In this document: positions 9,008 through 16,258 of the stretch, piece by piece
How the letters are laid out: every line of letters begins with the position of its first letter
How positions within the stretch are numbered: the first letter of the stretch is position 1
Assembly: GCA_913062575.1 (NCBI GenBank)
Contig: CAJXVT010000012.1
Coordinates: 1 to 51,022 of the forward strand
Source of the DNA: an uncultured Flavobacteriaceae bacterium
Lineage (GTDB): Bacteria; Bacteroidota; Bacteroidia; Flavobacteriales; Flavobacteriaceae
DNA length: 51,022 nt
Reading direction: 5' to 3'
Program-made: the position numbers and the translations under genes
The notes under the pieces: generated by a model
The model's database searches: none
The model's input: only the letters and a program-made list of their open reading frames with translations
What the model was told of the DNA's origin: nothing

Positions 9008-9038
9008 CAAAGATACTTTTTTAGCGTAAAATTAGCAA
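9008..9038 (-). promoter_or_regulatory. Promoter of the asnS operon
   Basis: On the minus strand, TTG (9038-9036), 20 bases, then TATCTTTG (9015-9008), matching the Bacteroidota TTTG/TAnnTTTG pattern. Transcription would begin near 9001, about 40 bases before the chosen asnS ATG at 8959. Confidence 0.6.
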
Positions 9039-9065
9039 CGAATGACTTGTGAATAAATGCTTAAA

Positions 9066-11447
9066 TTATTCTTCCTCTTTTAGTTGGTCTTCTTTGGGGG
9101 GTAAAATTCTGAATTTTGGCTCTTTGATTACTTTTTTATTGGCGATTTTACGTTCAAAGGTTAGTAATAAAGAAGGCAATAGAATTAAATTAGAAATCAT
9201 TGCAAATAGCAAGGTAATAGACACCAATCCACCTAAAGCTATAGTACCTCCAAAACTAGAGATTGTAAAGACTAAAAACCCAAAAAACAACACGATTGAG
9301 GTATAAAACATACTCACTCCGGTTTCTTGAAGTGCGCTGTAAACAGATTTTTTTATTTTCCAATTATTGGCCTGTAGCTCTTGTCTGTATTTGGCTAAAA
9401 AGTGAATTGTATCATCTACAGAAATACCAAAAGCAATACTAAACACTAATATTGTTGATGGTTTTATTGGAATGCCAAAGAATCCCATTAAGCCTGCAGT
9501 TAGTAGCAATGGTAAAATATTTGGCAATAGAGAAATTAAAATCATTTGGTACGAACGAAACATCCATGCCATAAAAATTGAAATCAATAAAATAGCTAAT
9601 GATAATGAAAACACTAAATTGTTAATCAAATAATTGGTTCCTTTAATAAAAACGAGAGCTTTACCTGTAAAAGAAACTTCATATCTGTCTTTTGGGAATT
9701 CTTTAGCTACAACCTTTTTTAATCGATTTAAAATGACATCCATTTTGTCGGTTCCAATGTCTTTCATAAATGTAGTAATTCTAGCATATCTACCTGTAGA
9801 ATCTACAAAGTTGTTAAGCATCTTAGAATTACCCTTAGAATTTCTGGTATATGCAAAAATGTAGGCTTGCTCTTGAGAAGTGGGCAATTGATAATATTTC
9901 GGAATCCCCCGGTAATACGCTTGTTTAGAATATTTAACAAGGTTCGTTACAGATATAGGTTTAGAAAGTTCTGAGAATTGCTCAATAGTTTCATTGATTT
10001 TCTCCATCTTTTTCAACGTAGAAAGCTTCATTACGCCTTTCTCTTTCTTAGTGTCTATCAATATCTCTAAAGGCATGATGCCTCCAAATTCTTGTTCAAA
10101 AAACTTAATATCTTTGTAAAATTGCCTTCCTTTTGGCATGTCTTCAATCAAGCTTCCAGAAATGCGTATTTGATACATTCCTACAATACCAGCAATGATG
10201 ATGATGACCGTAGAAATATAAACAGTAATTCGTTTATTACGAACCATGTGTTCCATCCATTTTACCACATTGTCAATCCATCTTTTTTCTAAATGATTTA
10301 AATGCTTCTTTTTAGGAAGTGGCATAAAGCTATAGATGATTGGAATAATCATTAAAGCTAAAATGAAGATACTTATAATGTTGATAGAAGCTAAAATACC
10401 AAACTCTCTAAGTAATTGACTTTTTACAAAAATAAATGTTGCAAAACCAGATGCAGTTGTAATATTAGTCATTAAAGTGGCATTACCAACTTTAGAAATT
10501 ACACGTTGTAAAGATTTAGCCTGGTTACCATGAGTTTTTACTTCTTGCTGATATTTATTAATTAAAAAGACAGCATTGGGGACTCCAATAACAATAATTA
10601 AAGGTGGAATTAAAGCTGTTAAAACAGTAATCTCGAATCCAAAAAGCCCGATAAACCCAAATGCCCAAACTACACCAATCATAACAACTAAAAGTGTAAT
10701 AAAGGTTGCTCTAAATGAACGGAAAAAGAAAAAGAAAATAATAGCTGTTACCAACAGTGCACCTATAACAAAAAGTTGAATTTCATCGATGATGTTTTGT
10801 GAGTTTACCGTTCTAATATATGGCATCCCAGAAATACGAACATCTAAATTGGTGTCTTTTTCAAATTGTTCAATAGTCGGAATTAAGGTGTTGTAAATAT
10901 AATCTCTACGAACCGGTGTGTTTACAATTTCTTTGTCAATATAGATTGCAGTTTGTACAGTTCCTGTTTCTTTATTATATAAAAGATTGTCGTAAAAAGG
11001 CAGTTCTTCAAATAGTTGTTTCTTTATAGATGAAACCTCTTTTTGTGTTGTAGGTGTCTTATTAAATAAAGGTTCTACAATAAACTTCTTGTTCTTTTTG
11101 TCTGCTATTAATTGTTGAACATCAGCAATAGATACACTAAATTCTACTTCTTTAGCAGCATTTAATTTTTTTGTTAGCGCATTCCAAGCATTAAATTTTT
11201 CTGGTGTAAACAGTGTAGAATCTTTTACAGCAAGAATGATTAAGTTCCCTTCTTCTCCAAAAATTTCTAAAAATTGATTGTACTGAATATTTGCTTCATG
11301 GGTTTCTGGTAGCAAGTTAGCTTCTGTATATGAAAACTTCATATGCTTCATCTGATTTGCTAAAAAAGCAGTAAATGCAGCAATTAATAATAAAACAACA
11401 TACCGGTTTCTTAAAATTAATCCGGCAATTTTTGTCCAAAAATTCAT
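9066..11447 (-). CDS. RND superfamily exporter, MMPL/SSD-type
   Basis: Inner-membrane proton-driven transporter of the MMPL/HAE3-like RND branch. At 793 residues it is shorter than AcrB-type pumps. It shows the two-fold layout: helix near 16-31, a large periplasmic loop (about 32-225), a helix block (about 226-375) with FGFEITVLTALIPPLIIVIGVPNAVF, a helix near 405, a second loop, and a second helix block (about 615-770) with IKPSTILVFSIAFGISVDDTIHFLAKYR. The GxxxDD-type motif in the second half (GISVDDTIH) carries the acidic residues expected for proton coupling. No membrane-fusion or TolC partner is adjacent. Substrate is unknown; hopanoid, lipid or sterol-type cargo is known for relatives. 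Start is the ATG at 11447. Confidence 0.88.
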   Translation of the reverse strand: MNFWTKIAGLILRNRYVVLLLIAAFTAFLANQMKHMKFSYTEANLLPETHEANIQYNQFLEIFGEEGNLIILAVKDSTLFTPEKFNAWNALTKKLNAAKEVEFSVSIADVQQLIADKKNKKFIVEPLFNKTPTTQKEVSSIKKQLFEELPFYDNLLYNKETGTVQTAIYIDKEIVNTPVRRDYIYNTLIPTIEQFEKDTNLDVRISGMPYIRTVNSQNIIDEIQLFVIGALLVTAIIFFFFFRSFRATFITLLVVMIGVVWAFGFIGLFGFEITVLTALIPPLIIVIGVPNAVFLINKYQQEVKTHGNQAKSLQRVISKVGNATLMTNITTASGFATFIFVKSQLLREFGILASINIISIFILALMIIPIIYSFMPLPKKKHLNHLEKRWIDNVVKWMEHMVRNKRITVYISTVIIIIAGIVGMYQIRISGSLIEDMPKGRQFYKDIKFFEQEFGGIMPLEILIDTKKEKGVMKLSTLKKMEKINETIEQFSELSKPISVTNLVKYSKQAYYRGIPKYYQLPTSQEQAYIFAYTRNSKGNSKMLNNFVDSTGRYARITTFMKDIGTDKMDVILNRLKKVVAKEFPKDRYEVSFTGKALVFIKGTNYLINNLVFSLSLAILLISIFMAWMFRSYQMILISLLPNILPLLLTAGLMGFFGIPIKPSTILVFSIAFGISVDDTIHFLAKYRQELQANNWKIKKSVYSALQETGVSMFYTSIVLFFGFLVFTISSFGGTIALGGLVSITLLFAMISNLILLPSLLLTFERKIANKKVIKEPKFRILPPKEDQLKEEE

Positions 11448-11462
11448 CTAGTAAAATTTATA

Positions 11463-11470
11463 CAAATGTA
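11463..11470 (-). promoter_or_regulatory. Possible -7 element for the RND exporter gene
   Basis: TACATTTG on the minus strand fits TAnnTTTG and lies 16 bases upstream of the exporter ATG. The -33 position has no TTTG, so support is limited to the -7 box and its location just downstream of the frr terminator. Confidence 0.4.
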
Positions 11471-11494
11471 ATAAATGTTCTCTAAAATAAGGAT

Positions 11495-11528
11495 AAAAAA
11501 AAGAGTGTTATTACACACTCTTTTTTTT
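11495..11528 (-). terminator. Intrinsic terminator of pyrH-frr
   Basis: 14-bp perfect stem (11495-11508 with 11515-11528; core AGAGTGT/ACACTCT flanked by eight A and eight T) with a 6-nt loop. Symmetric, so it could work in both directions; here it closes the minus-strand pyrH-frr unit. Confidence 0.88.
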
Positions 11529-11552
11529 AAAATAATAGAATATGAGTCTGTA

Positions 11553-12107
11553 TTAAACAGTCATTATTTCTTTTTCTTTAACCACTAATAATTGTTCAAT
11601 TTCTTTGACAAAAGTATCGGTTAAAGTCTGAATTTCTGCTTCGGCATTTTTCTTCATGTCGTCAGAAATATCTACTTTTTTAATATCGTTATTAGCATCT
11701 TTTCGTGCATTTCTAATGCCAACTTTAGCGTGTTCAGACTCAGATTTTGATTGTTTAGCTAATTCGATACGTCTTTCTTCTGTAAGTGGTGGAACGTTGA
11801 TAATAATATTTTCACCATTGTTCATTGGGTTGAAACCAATATTAGCAACCATAATTGCTTTTTCAATTTCGTGCAACATGTTTTTTTCCCAAGGCTGAAC
11901 CGTAATTGTTCTAGCATCAGGAGTATTTACATTTGCAATTTGACTTAATGGAGTAGAAGAGCCATAATAATCTACTTGAATCCCAGCTAACATTGCAGGA
12001 GTTGCTTTACCAGCTCTAATGTTTCTTAATTCTTTTATTAAGTGCTCAATTGCATTTTGCATTTGCTCTTTGGCACTATCTATAATAAATTCAATTTCTT
12101 CGTTCAT
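11553..12107 (-). CDS. frr: Ribosome recycling factor
   Basis: Splits post-termination ribosomes together with EF-G. 184 residues, the standard length. Family features: LRNIRAGKATPAMLAGIQVDYYG near the N-terminus, the PLSQIANVNTPDARTITVQPW segment forming domain II, and NPMNNGENIIINVPPLTEERR. The rest is long amphipathic helices of the three-helix bundle, ending in an acidic helix. It starts 25 bp after the pyrH stop. The order pyrH-frr is widely conserved, and an intrinsic terminator follows. Confidence 0.98.
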   Translation of the reverse strand: MNEEIEFIIDSAKEQMQNAIEHLIKELRNIRAGKATPAMLAGIQVDYYGSSTPLSQIANVNTPDARTITVQPWEKNMLHEIEKAIMVANIGFNPMNNGENIIINVPPLTEERRIELAKQSKSESEHAKVGIRNARKDANNDIKKVDISDDMKKNAEAEIQTLTDTFVKEIEQLLVVKEKEIMTV

Positions 12108-12132
12108 TACTAAAACTTTTACAAGATGTTTT

Positions 12133-12840
12133 TTAATTTTTCACTATAGTTCCGATATTTTCTCCAGAAATCAATTTTAGTAGATTTCCATTGGTATTCA
12201 TATCAAAAACAATAATAGGTAATTTATTTTCTTCACTTAAAGTAAAAGCTGTCATGTCCATCACTTTTAAGCCTTTTTCAATAACTTCTCTAAATGTAAT
12301 GTTTTCATATTTAACAGCATCAGTATTTTGTTCTGGATCTGAAGTGTAAATTCCAGCTACTCGAGTTCCTTTTAAAATAGCATCTGCACTAATTTCAATT
12401 GCTCTTAAAACAGCTGCGGTATCTGTAGTGAAATATGGATTCCCAGTTCCTGCACCAAAAATAACAACTCTTCCTTTTTCTAAATGACGAATTGCTCTTC
12501 TTTTAATATATGGCTCAGCTATTTCTTTAATCTCGATAGCAGTTTGTAAACGTGTATAAACTCCTTCGGCTTCTAAAGCACTTTGCAATGCTAAACCATT
12601 AATACAGGTAGCAAGCATTCCCATATGATCTCCTTGTACACGATCCATTCCGTTACTAGCTCCAGCAACACCTCTGAAAATATTTCCACCACCAATAACA
12701 ATGGCTACTTCAATACCTTTTTCTACAACTTGTTTAATTTCTTTTGCATATTCTGATAAACGTTTGGGGTCAATCCCATATTGTCTATCGCCCATTAATG
12801 CTTCTCCACTTAATTTTAAAAGAATTCTTTTGTATTGCAT
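12133..12840 (-). CDS. pyrH: UMP kinase
   Basis: Phosphorylates UMP to UDP with ATP; hexameric bacterial-type UMP kinase of the amino-acid-kinase fold, unrelated to eukaryotic UMP/CMP kinases. 235 residues. N-terminal [12 protein letters not shown] carries the phosphate-binding Lys. GGGNIFRG (about residues 50-57) is the glycine loop, and [16 protein letters not shown] the UMP/ATP-binding loop. The C-terminal half has the conserved KVMDMTAF and LPIIVFDMN. It sits between the tsf terminator and frr, so it needs its own promoter (see 12860). Start is the ATG at 12840. Confidence 0.98.
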   Translation of the reverse strand: MQYKRILLKLSGEALMGDRQYGIDPKRLSEYAKEIKQVVEKGIEVAIVIGGGNIFRGVAGASNGMDRVQGDHMGMLATCINGLALQSALEAEGVYTRLQTAIEIKEIAEPYIKRRAIRHLEKGRVVIFGAGTGNPYFTTDTAAVLRAIEISADAILKGTRVAGIYTSDPEQNTDAVKYENITFREVIEKGLKVMDMTAFTLSEENKLPIIVFDMNTNGNLLKLISGENIGTIVKN

Positions 12841-12859
12841 AGTCTTGTTGAAAGTTTCG

Positions 12860-12867
12860 CAAATATA
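12860..12867 (-). promoter_or_regulatory. Possible -7 element for pyrH-frr
   Basis: TATATTTG on the minus strand, an exact TAnnTTTG, 19 bases before the pyrH ATG and downstream of the tsf terminator. No good TTTG at the -33 position; the leader would be only about 14 bases. Confidence 0.4.
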
Positions 12868-12912
12868 AGGAATTCCGAGAAAGCTTTTGTGTTGTGCTTT
12901 GCGTTTTTATAA

Positions 12913-12943
12913 ATAAAAAAAACCATCCGAAAATCGGATGGTT
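12913..12943 (-). terminator. Intrinsic terminator of the rpsB-tsf unit
   Basis: 10-bp perfect stem (AACCATCCGA at 12921-12930 with TCGGATGGTT at 12934-12943) and a 3-nt loop. On the minus strand it is followed by a T run (complement of the A run at 12913-12920). It lies 28 bases past the tsf stop. Confidence 0.9.
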
Positions 12944-12970
12944 TTTAATGTATTGTATTTTGAAAGAAGA

Positions 12971-13936
12971 TTATCCTAAAGCAACTCTTTTAAAAGTGCT
13001 AATAGCAACGTCTCCGTAAGAACCAACATATGCAGCTACATTTTTCTTTTCATCTTTGATGAAATTTTGATCTAATAAACATTGTTCTTGATCTAATGTA
13101 GTGTTGTCAGAGACGAACCTTTCCATTTTACCTGGTAAAATTCTATCCCAAATTTGTTCTGGTTTTCCTTCAGCTTTTAACTCGGCTTTAGCAGCTTCTT
13201 CAGCATTAGCTAAAACTTCTTCAGTTAATTGAGACATAGAAATGAATTGAGGAACATTTTTCAATGTTTTCCCTAATCTTCCTAGTTCAATATTATCTTT
13301 TTCAATCACAGCAATTCTTGCTTCAGTTTCTGCAGTAACAAATGTAGGATCAAAATCTTTATATGATAAAGTAGTTGCTCCCATTGAAGCAATTTGCATT
13401 GCAACATCTTTTGTTAAAACATCTGCATTATTAACGGCAGAAGTTAAACCAACAATCGCAGCAATTTTACCACCATGAGTATAAGAACCAACAAATGATG
13501 CGTCAACTTTCTCAAAAGCAGTAATTTCTAGTTTTTCACCGATAACTCCAGTTTGTTCAACTAGTTTGTCAGCAACAGTCATTCCATCAAAATCAGCAGC
13601 TAAGAAAGATTCTTTGTTGTCATGATTTAATGCGATGTCTGCAAATTGAGCAGCTAATTCTTTAAAAGAATCGTTTTTCCCAACAAAGTCAGTTTCACAA
13701 GCCAAAACGATAGCAACACCAGAAGTGTTGTCATCATTAATTTTTGTTACAGCAGCACCTTCGTTAGATTCTCTGTCAGCTCTTTTTGCAGCTACTTTTT
13801 GACCTTTTTTACGTAATACATCAATTGCTTTTTCGAAATTACCTTCTGCTTCTACTAATGCCTTTTTACAGTCCATCATTCCAGCACCAGTTGCTTCTCT
13901 TAATTTTTTTACGTCTGCAGCAGTTATATTTGCCAT
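12971..13936 (-). CDS. tsf: Elongation factor Ts
   Basis: Nucleotide exchange factor for EF-Tu. 321 residues, long compared with ~280 in E. coli but usual in Bacteroidota. The N-terminal UBA-like domain has KKLREATGAGMMDCKKAL and FEKAIDVLRKKG. The core EF-Tu-contact motif ACETDFVGKND (about residues 79-89) is intact. The C-terminal part carries dimer-interface elements (ILPGKMERFVSDNTTLDQEQ, LLDQNFIKD). It lies 70 bp downstream of rpsB. A 13-pair hairpin in that gap may tune tsf relative to rpsB. A terminator follows. Confidence 0.98.
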   Translation of the reverse strand: MANITAADVKKLREATGAGMMDCKKALVEAEGNFEKAIDVLRKKGQKVAAKRADRESNEGAAVTKINDDNTSGVAIVLACETDFVGKNDSFKELAAQFADIALNHDNKESFLAADFDGMTVADKLVEQTGVIGEKLEITAFEKVDASFVGSYTHGGKIAAIVGLTSAVNNADVLTKDVAMQIASMGATTLSYKDFDPTFVTAETEARIAVIEKDNIELGRLGKTLKNVPQFISMSQLTEEVLANAEEAAKAELKAEGKPEQIWDRILPGKMERFVSDNTTLDQEQCLLDQNFIKDEKKNVAAYVGSYGDVAISTFKRVALG

Positions 13937-13956
13937 GTCACTTTTATTTTTTTTGA

Positions 13957-13988
13957 AAAACCTTCCTAATGTTAATTAGAAAGGTTTT
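13957..13988 (-). promoter_or_regulatory. Hairpin in the rpsB-tsf gap, possible attenuator
   Basis: AAAACCTT (13957-13964) pairs with AAGGTTTT (13981-13988); one C/A mismatch follows, then CTAAT pairs with ATTAG around a GTTA loop. On the minus (transcribed) strand the stem is followed by only five T, so it would be a weak terminator. It lies between the rpsB stop and the tsf start. Confidence 0.5.
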
Positions 13989-14006
13989 GCGTAATTATAC
14001 ATTTAA

Positions 14007-14846
14007 TTATTTTGCTTCTTCTGAAGTTGCTTCTTTTGCGTCAGCCTTTGGAGCCTCAGCTTTTGGAGCTTCCTTTGCAGGAGTTGCATCTTTTGCAGGA
14101 GCTTTTACTGTTTCAGCCTTTGGAGCTTCTTTTTCAGTTTTTGCTTTTTCTTTTACTGCTTTTCTTTCAGTTAAACCATTTGCAATAGCATCAGTAATAT
14201 AACCTAATACTTTTTCAATTGATTTAGAAGCGTCATCGTTAGCTGGAATTACAAAATCAATCGGTCTAGGATCAGAATTTGTATCTACCATTGCGAAAAT
14301 AGGGATGTTTAAGTTTTTAGCTTCTGCAACAGCAATGTGCTCTTTCTTAACATCTACTACAAATATAGCACCAGGTAAACGAGTCATATCAGTAATAGAA
14401 CCTAGATTCTTTTCTAATTTAGCTCTCTGACGGTTAATTTGTAACTTCTCTCTTTTAGATAAAGCATCAAAAGAACCATCTAACTTCATTCTATCGATAG
14501 TAGCCATTTTCTTAACAGCTTTTCTAATAGTTACAAAGTTTGTTAACATTCCACCAGGCCATCTTTCAGTAATGAAAGGCATGTTAATGCTTTTTGCTTT
14601 TTCTGCAACGATATCTTTAGCTTGCTTTTTTGTTGCAACAAATAAAATCTTTCTACCTGAATTAGCAATTTTCTCTAATGCAGCAGCAGTTTCTTCTATT
14701 TTTGCAGCAGTTTTATACAAATCGATGATGTGTACACCATTACGTTCTGTATAAATATAAGGAGCCATGTTAGGATCCCATTTTCTAGTTAAGTGACCGA
14801 AGTGCACTCCGCTATCTAGTAATTCTTTAATGTTTACGTTTTCCAT
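14007..14846 (-). CDS. rpsB: 30S ribosomal protein S2
   Basis: Small-subunit protein needed for late 30S assembly and S1 binding. 279 residues. Conserved core includes LLDSGVHFGHLTRKWDPNM, YIYTERNGVHIIDL, TKKQAKDIV, RWPGGMLTNF and the C-terminal NSDPRPIDFVIPANDDA. The last ~50 residues (from about 230) are a low-complexity Lys/Ala/Glu/Pro tail with repeated APKAE units. This extension is not part of the fold and is variable in the phylum. Downstream of rpsI by about 147 bp and followed by tsf. A 10-bp inverted repeat stands just upstream. Confidence 0.98.
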   Translation of the reverse strand: MENVNIKELLDSGVHFGHLTRKWDPNMAPYIYTERNGVHIIDLYKTAAKIEETAAALEKIANSGRKILFVATKKQAKDIVAEKAKSINMPFITERWPGGMLTNFVTIRKAVKKMATIDRMKLDGSFDALSKREKLQINRQRAKLEKNLGSITDMTRLPGAIFVVDVKKEHIAVAEAKNLNIPIFAMVDTNSDPRPIDFVIPANDDASKSIEKVLGYITDAIANGLTERKAVKEKAKTEKEAPKAETVKAPAKDATPAKEAPKAEAPKADAKEATSEEAK

Positions 14847-14869
14847 TGTTTACTTTCTTTAATTGTAGC

Positions 14870-14906
14870 AATATCTAAGTAGCCTGTTTTTAGAGTCTTA
14901 GATATT
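14870..14906 (-). promoter_or_regulatory. Inverted repeat in the rpsB leader, candidate autoregulatory element
   Basis: Perfect 10-bp inverted repeat, AATATCTAAG (14870-14879) and CTTAGATATT (14897-14906), with a 17-base loop, 23 bases upstream of the rpsB ATG. No T run follows, so it is not a terminator. Role as an S2-responsive leader or as an operator is inference. Confidence 0.45.
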
Positions 14907-14969
14907 TAGATGCTAAACTGTTTATTTATACTATAAATTAACAATTCACTACCACGTTTAAATAGAAAC

Positions 14970-14988
14970 CTCGAAATAAATTCGAGTA
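14970..14988 (-). promoter_or_regulatory. Short hairpin after rpsI
   Basis: CTCGAA and TTCGAG around a 5-base loop, a few bases past the rpsI stop. There is no T run, so it may be an mRNA processing or stability element rather than a terminator. rpsI and rpsB may therefore be co-transcribed. Confidence 0.3.
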
Positions 14989-14993
14989 GTCTA

Positions 14994-15380
14994 TTAACGT
15001 TTCGAGAATTGGAATTTTTTTCTTGCTTTCTTTTGACCAAATTTCTTTCTCTCAACCATTCTTGGATCTCTTGTAAGTAATCCTTCAGGTTTTAAGATAG
15101 CTTTATGCTCTTCGTTGATTGCTACTAATGCTCTAGTAATTGCTAAACGAATTGCTTCTGCTTGACCAGTTACACCACCTCCAAAAACATTTACTTTAAT
15201 ATCATAAGATGTTAAGTTGTCTGTTAATTGTAGTGGTTGTTGAACTTTATATCGTAAAGTTGAAGTTGTAAAATAATTGTCAAACTCTCTTTTGTTGATG
15301 GTAATATTTCCTTTTCCTTCAGAAAGGTAAATACGTGCAACAGCTTTTTTTCTTCTACCTATTTTGTGTACTGTTTCCAT
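14994..15380 (-). CDS. rpsI: 30S ribosomal protein S9
   Basis: 128 residues, the normal length. The N-terminal [22 protein letters not shown], central [20 protein letters not shown], and the C-terminal tail [18 protein letters not shown], whose last Lys-Arg reaches the P-site tRNA anticodon, are all intact. Its ATG shares a base with the rplM stop (TAATG), so translation is probably coupled to rplM. Confidence 0.98.
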   Translation of the reverse strand: METVHKIGRRKKAVARIYLSEGKGNITINKREFDNYFTTSTLRYKVQQPLQLTDNLTSYDIKVNVFGGGVTGQAEAIRLAITRALVAINEEHKAILKPEGLLTRDPRMVERKKFGQKKARKKFQFSKR

Positions 15381-15835
15381 TATCTTAATTCGTTAACGTT
15401 AATAGCTTTTGGGTTTTGAGCAGTATGTAAATGCTCAGTTCCAGCATATACATAAAGATTTCTGAAAAGAGCGCTTCCTAATTTGTTCTTAGGTAACATT
15501 CCTTTTACTGCTTTTTCGATTAATCTTGTAGGATTTTTTCCGAACATTTCTGTAGCAGTCAAAGATCTTTGTCCACCAGGATACCCTGTATGGCGGATGT
15601 ACGATTTTTGTTCCCACTTCTTACCAGTAAGAACGATTTTCTCTGCGTTAATTACTACAACGTTATCACCACAATCTACGTGAGGTGTAAAGTTTGTTTT
15701 GTATTTACCTCTAATTAGCATTGCTATTTTAGAAGAAAGACGACCCAATGTTTGTCCGTCCGCATCAACAACTAACCACTCTTTGTTAGCAGTCTCTTTG
15801 TTTGCTGATACTGTTTTGTAACTTAATGTGTTCAT
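15380..15835 (-). CDS. rplM: 50S ribosomal protein L13
   Basis: Early-assembly large-subunit protein. Start chosen at ATG 15835 ([13 protein letters not shown]), giving 151 residues, the usual length. An in-frame ATG 21 bases upstream would add MTKTNSV, which is absent from the family. Motifs: [44 protein letters not shown] (family core), and the C-terminal [25 protein letters not shown]. First gene of the rplM-rpsI pair and read from the strong promoter at 15891-15921. Confidence 0.98.
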   Translation of the reverse strand: MNTLSYKTVSANKETANKEWLVVDADGQTLGRLSSKIAMLIRGKYKTNFTPHVDCGDNVVVINAEKIVLTGKKWEQKSYIRHTGYPGGQRSLTATEMFGKNPTRLIEKAVKGMLPKNKLGSALFRNLYVYAGTEHLHTAQNPKAINVNELR

Positions 15836-15890
15836 TACACTATTAGTTTTTGTCAATTAATAAATAAAATTTTCCCTTAAAAAAGGTCTG

Positions 15891-15921
15891 CAAAGGTACG
15901 CTTTAATATTCAATTGACAAA
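15891..15921 (-). promoter_or_regulatory. Promoter of the rplM-rpsI(-rpsB-tsf) cluster
   Basis: Perfect Bacteroidota promoter on the minus strand: TTTG (15921-15918), exactly 19 bases, then TACCTTTG (15898-15891). Transcription would start near 15884, about 50 bases before the rplM ATG. Confidence 0.8.
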
Positions 15922-16258
15922 TAGCGTTTTGGTTTATTTTAGAGAAGTTTTCGAATTGCCTAACTAGATAATTAGCAAATAATTAAGAGCCAACTTTTAT
16001 GATTTTGACAGCGTAACTTTTTTTATATAAACAAAGTGTTATTTTTGTCAGCTTTTTAAAGGATCATCTCAAGCTATTAACCTATCGTTTTTTAAGATAA
16101 ATTCATTTTAACTATGATTTAACTTTTCATGTTAAAAGAATTAACAATTCATTAAGATAGAAAAAAGACATTTGAGAGTTTATTTTGTAACACTTCTAAT
16201 TATTGGAAGTCTTTGTTAAAAAATATTCTTTTACAATCAATCAAATTTAACTATTAGA
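15922..16258. other. Divergent intergenic region between rplM and the DUF5916 gene
   Basis: About 340 AT-rich bases without a coding frame worth calling. On the plus strand TATTTTTG at 16040-16047 is an exact TAnnTTTG, but it would give a leader of roughly 210 bases and has no good -33 partner; TTTTGACA lies at 16003-16010. A hairpin-forming repeat, ACTTCTAA (16192-16199) and TTGGAAGT (16203-16210), lies about 50 bases before the DUF5916 ATG. Its role, operator or leader structure, is unknown. Confidence 0.5.

Noticed and set aside
8960..9010. Earlier in-frame ATG for asnS
   Set aside because: It sits against the promoter element at 9008-9015 and would precede the predicted transcript start; family N-termini resemble MTRSSVL.
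10092..10292. Short open frame opposite the RND exporter gene
   Set aside because: Complement of a well-supported gene; no promoter, start context or recognisable protein features.
14010..14200. Repeated Ala/Lys/Glu/Pro units at the S2 C-terminus as a DNA repeat element
   Set aside because: Explained by the coding low-complexity tail of ribosomal protein S2; no independent DNA repeat.
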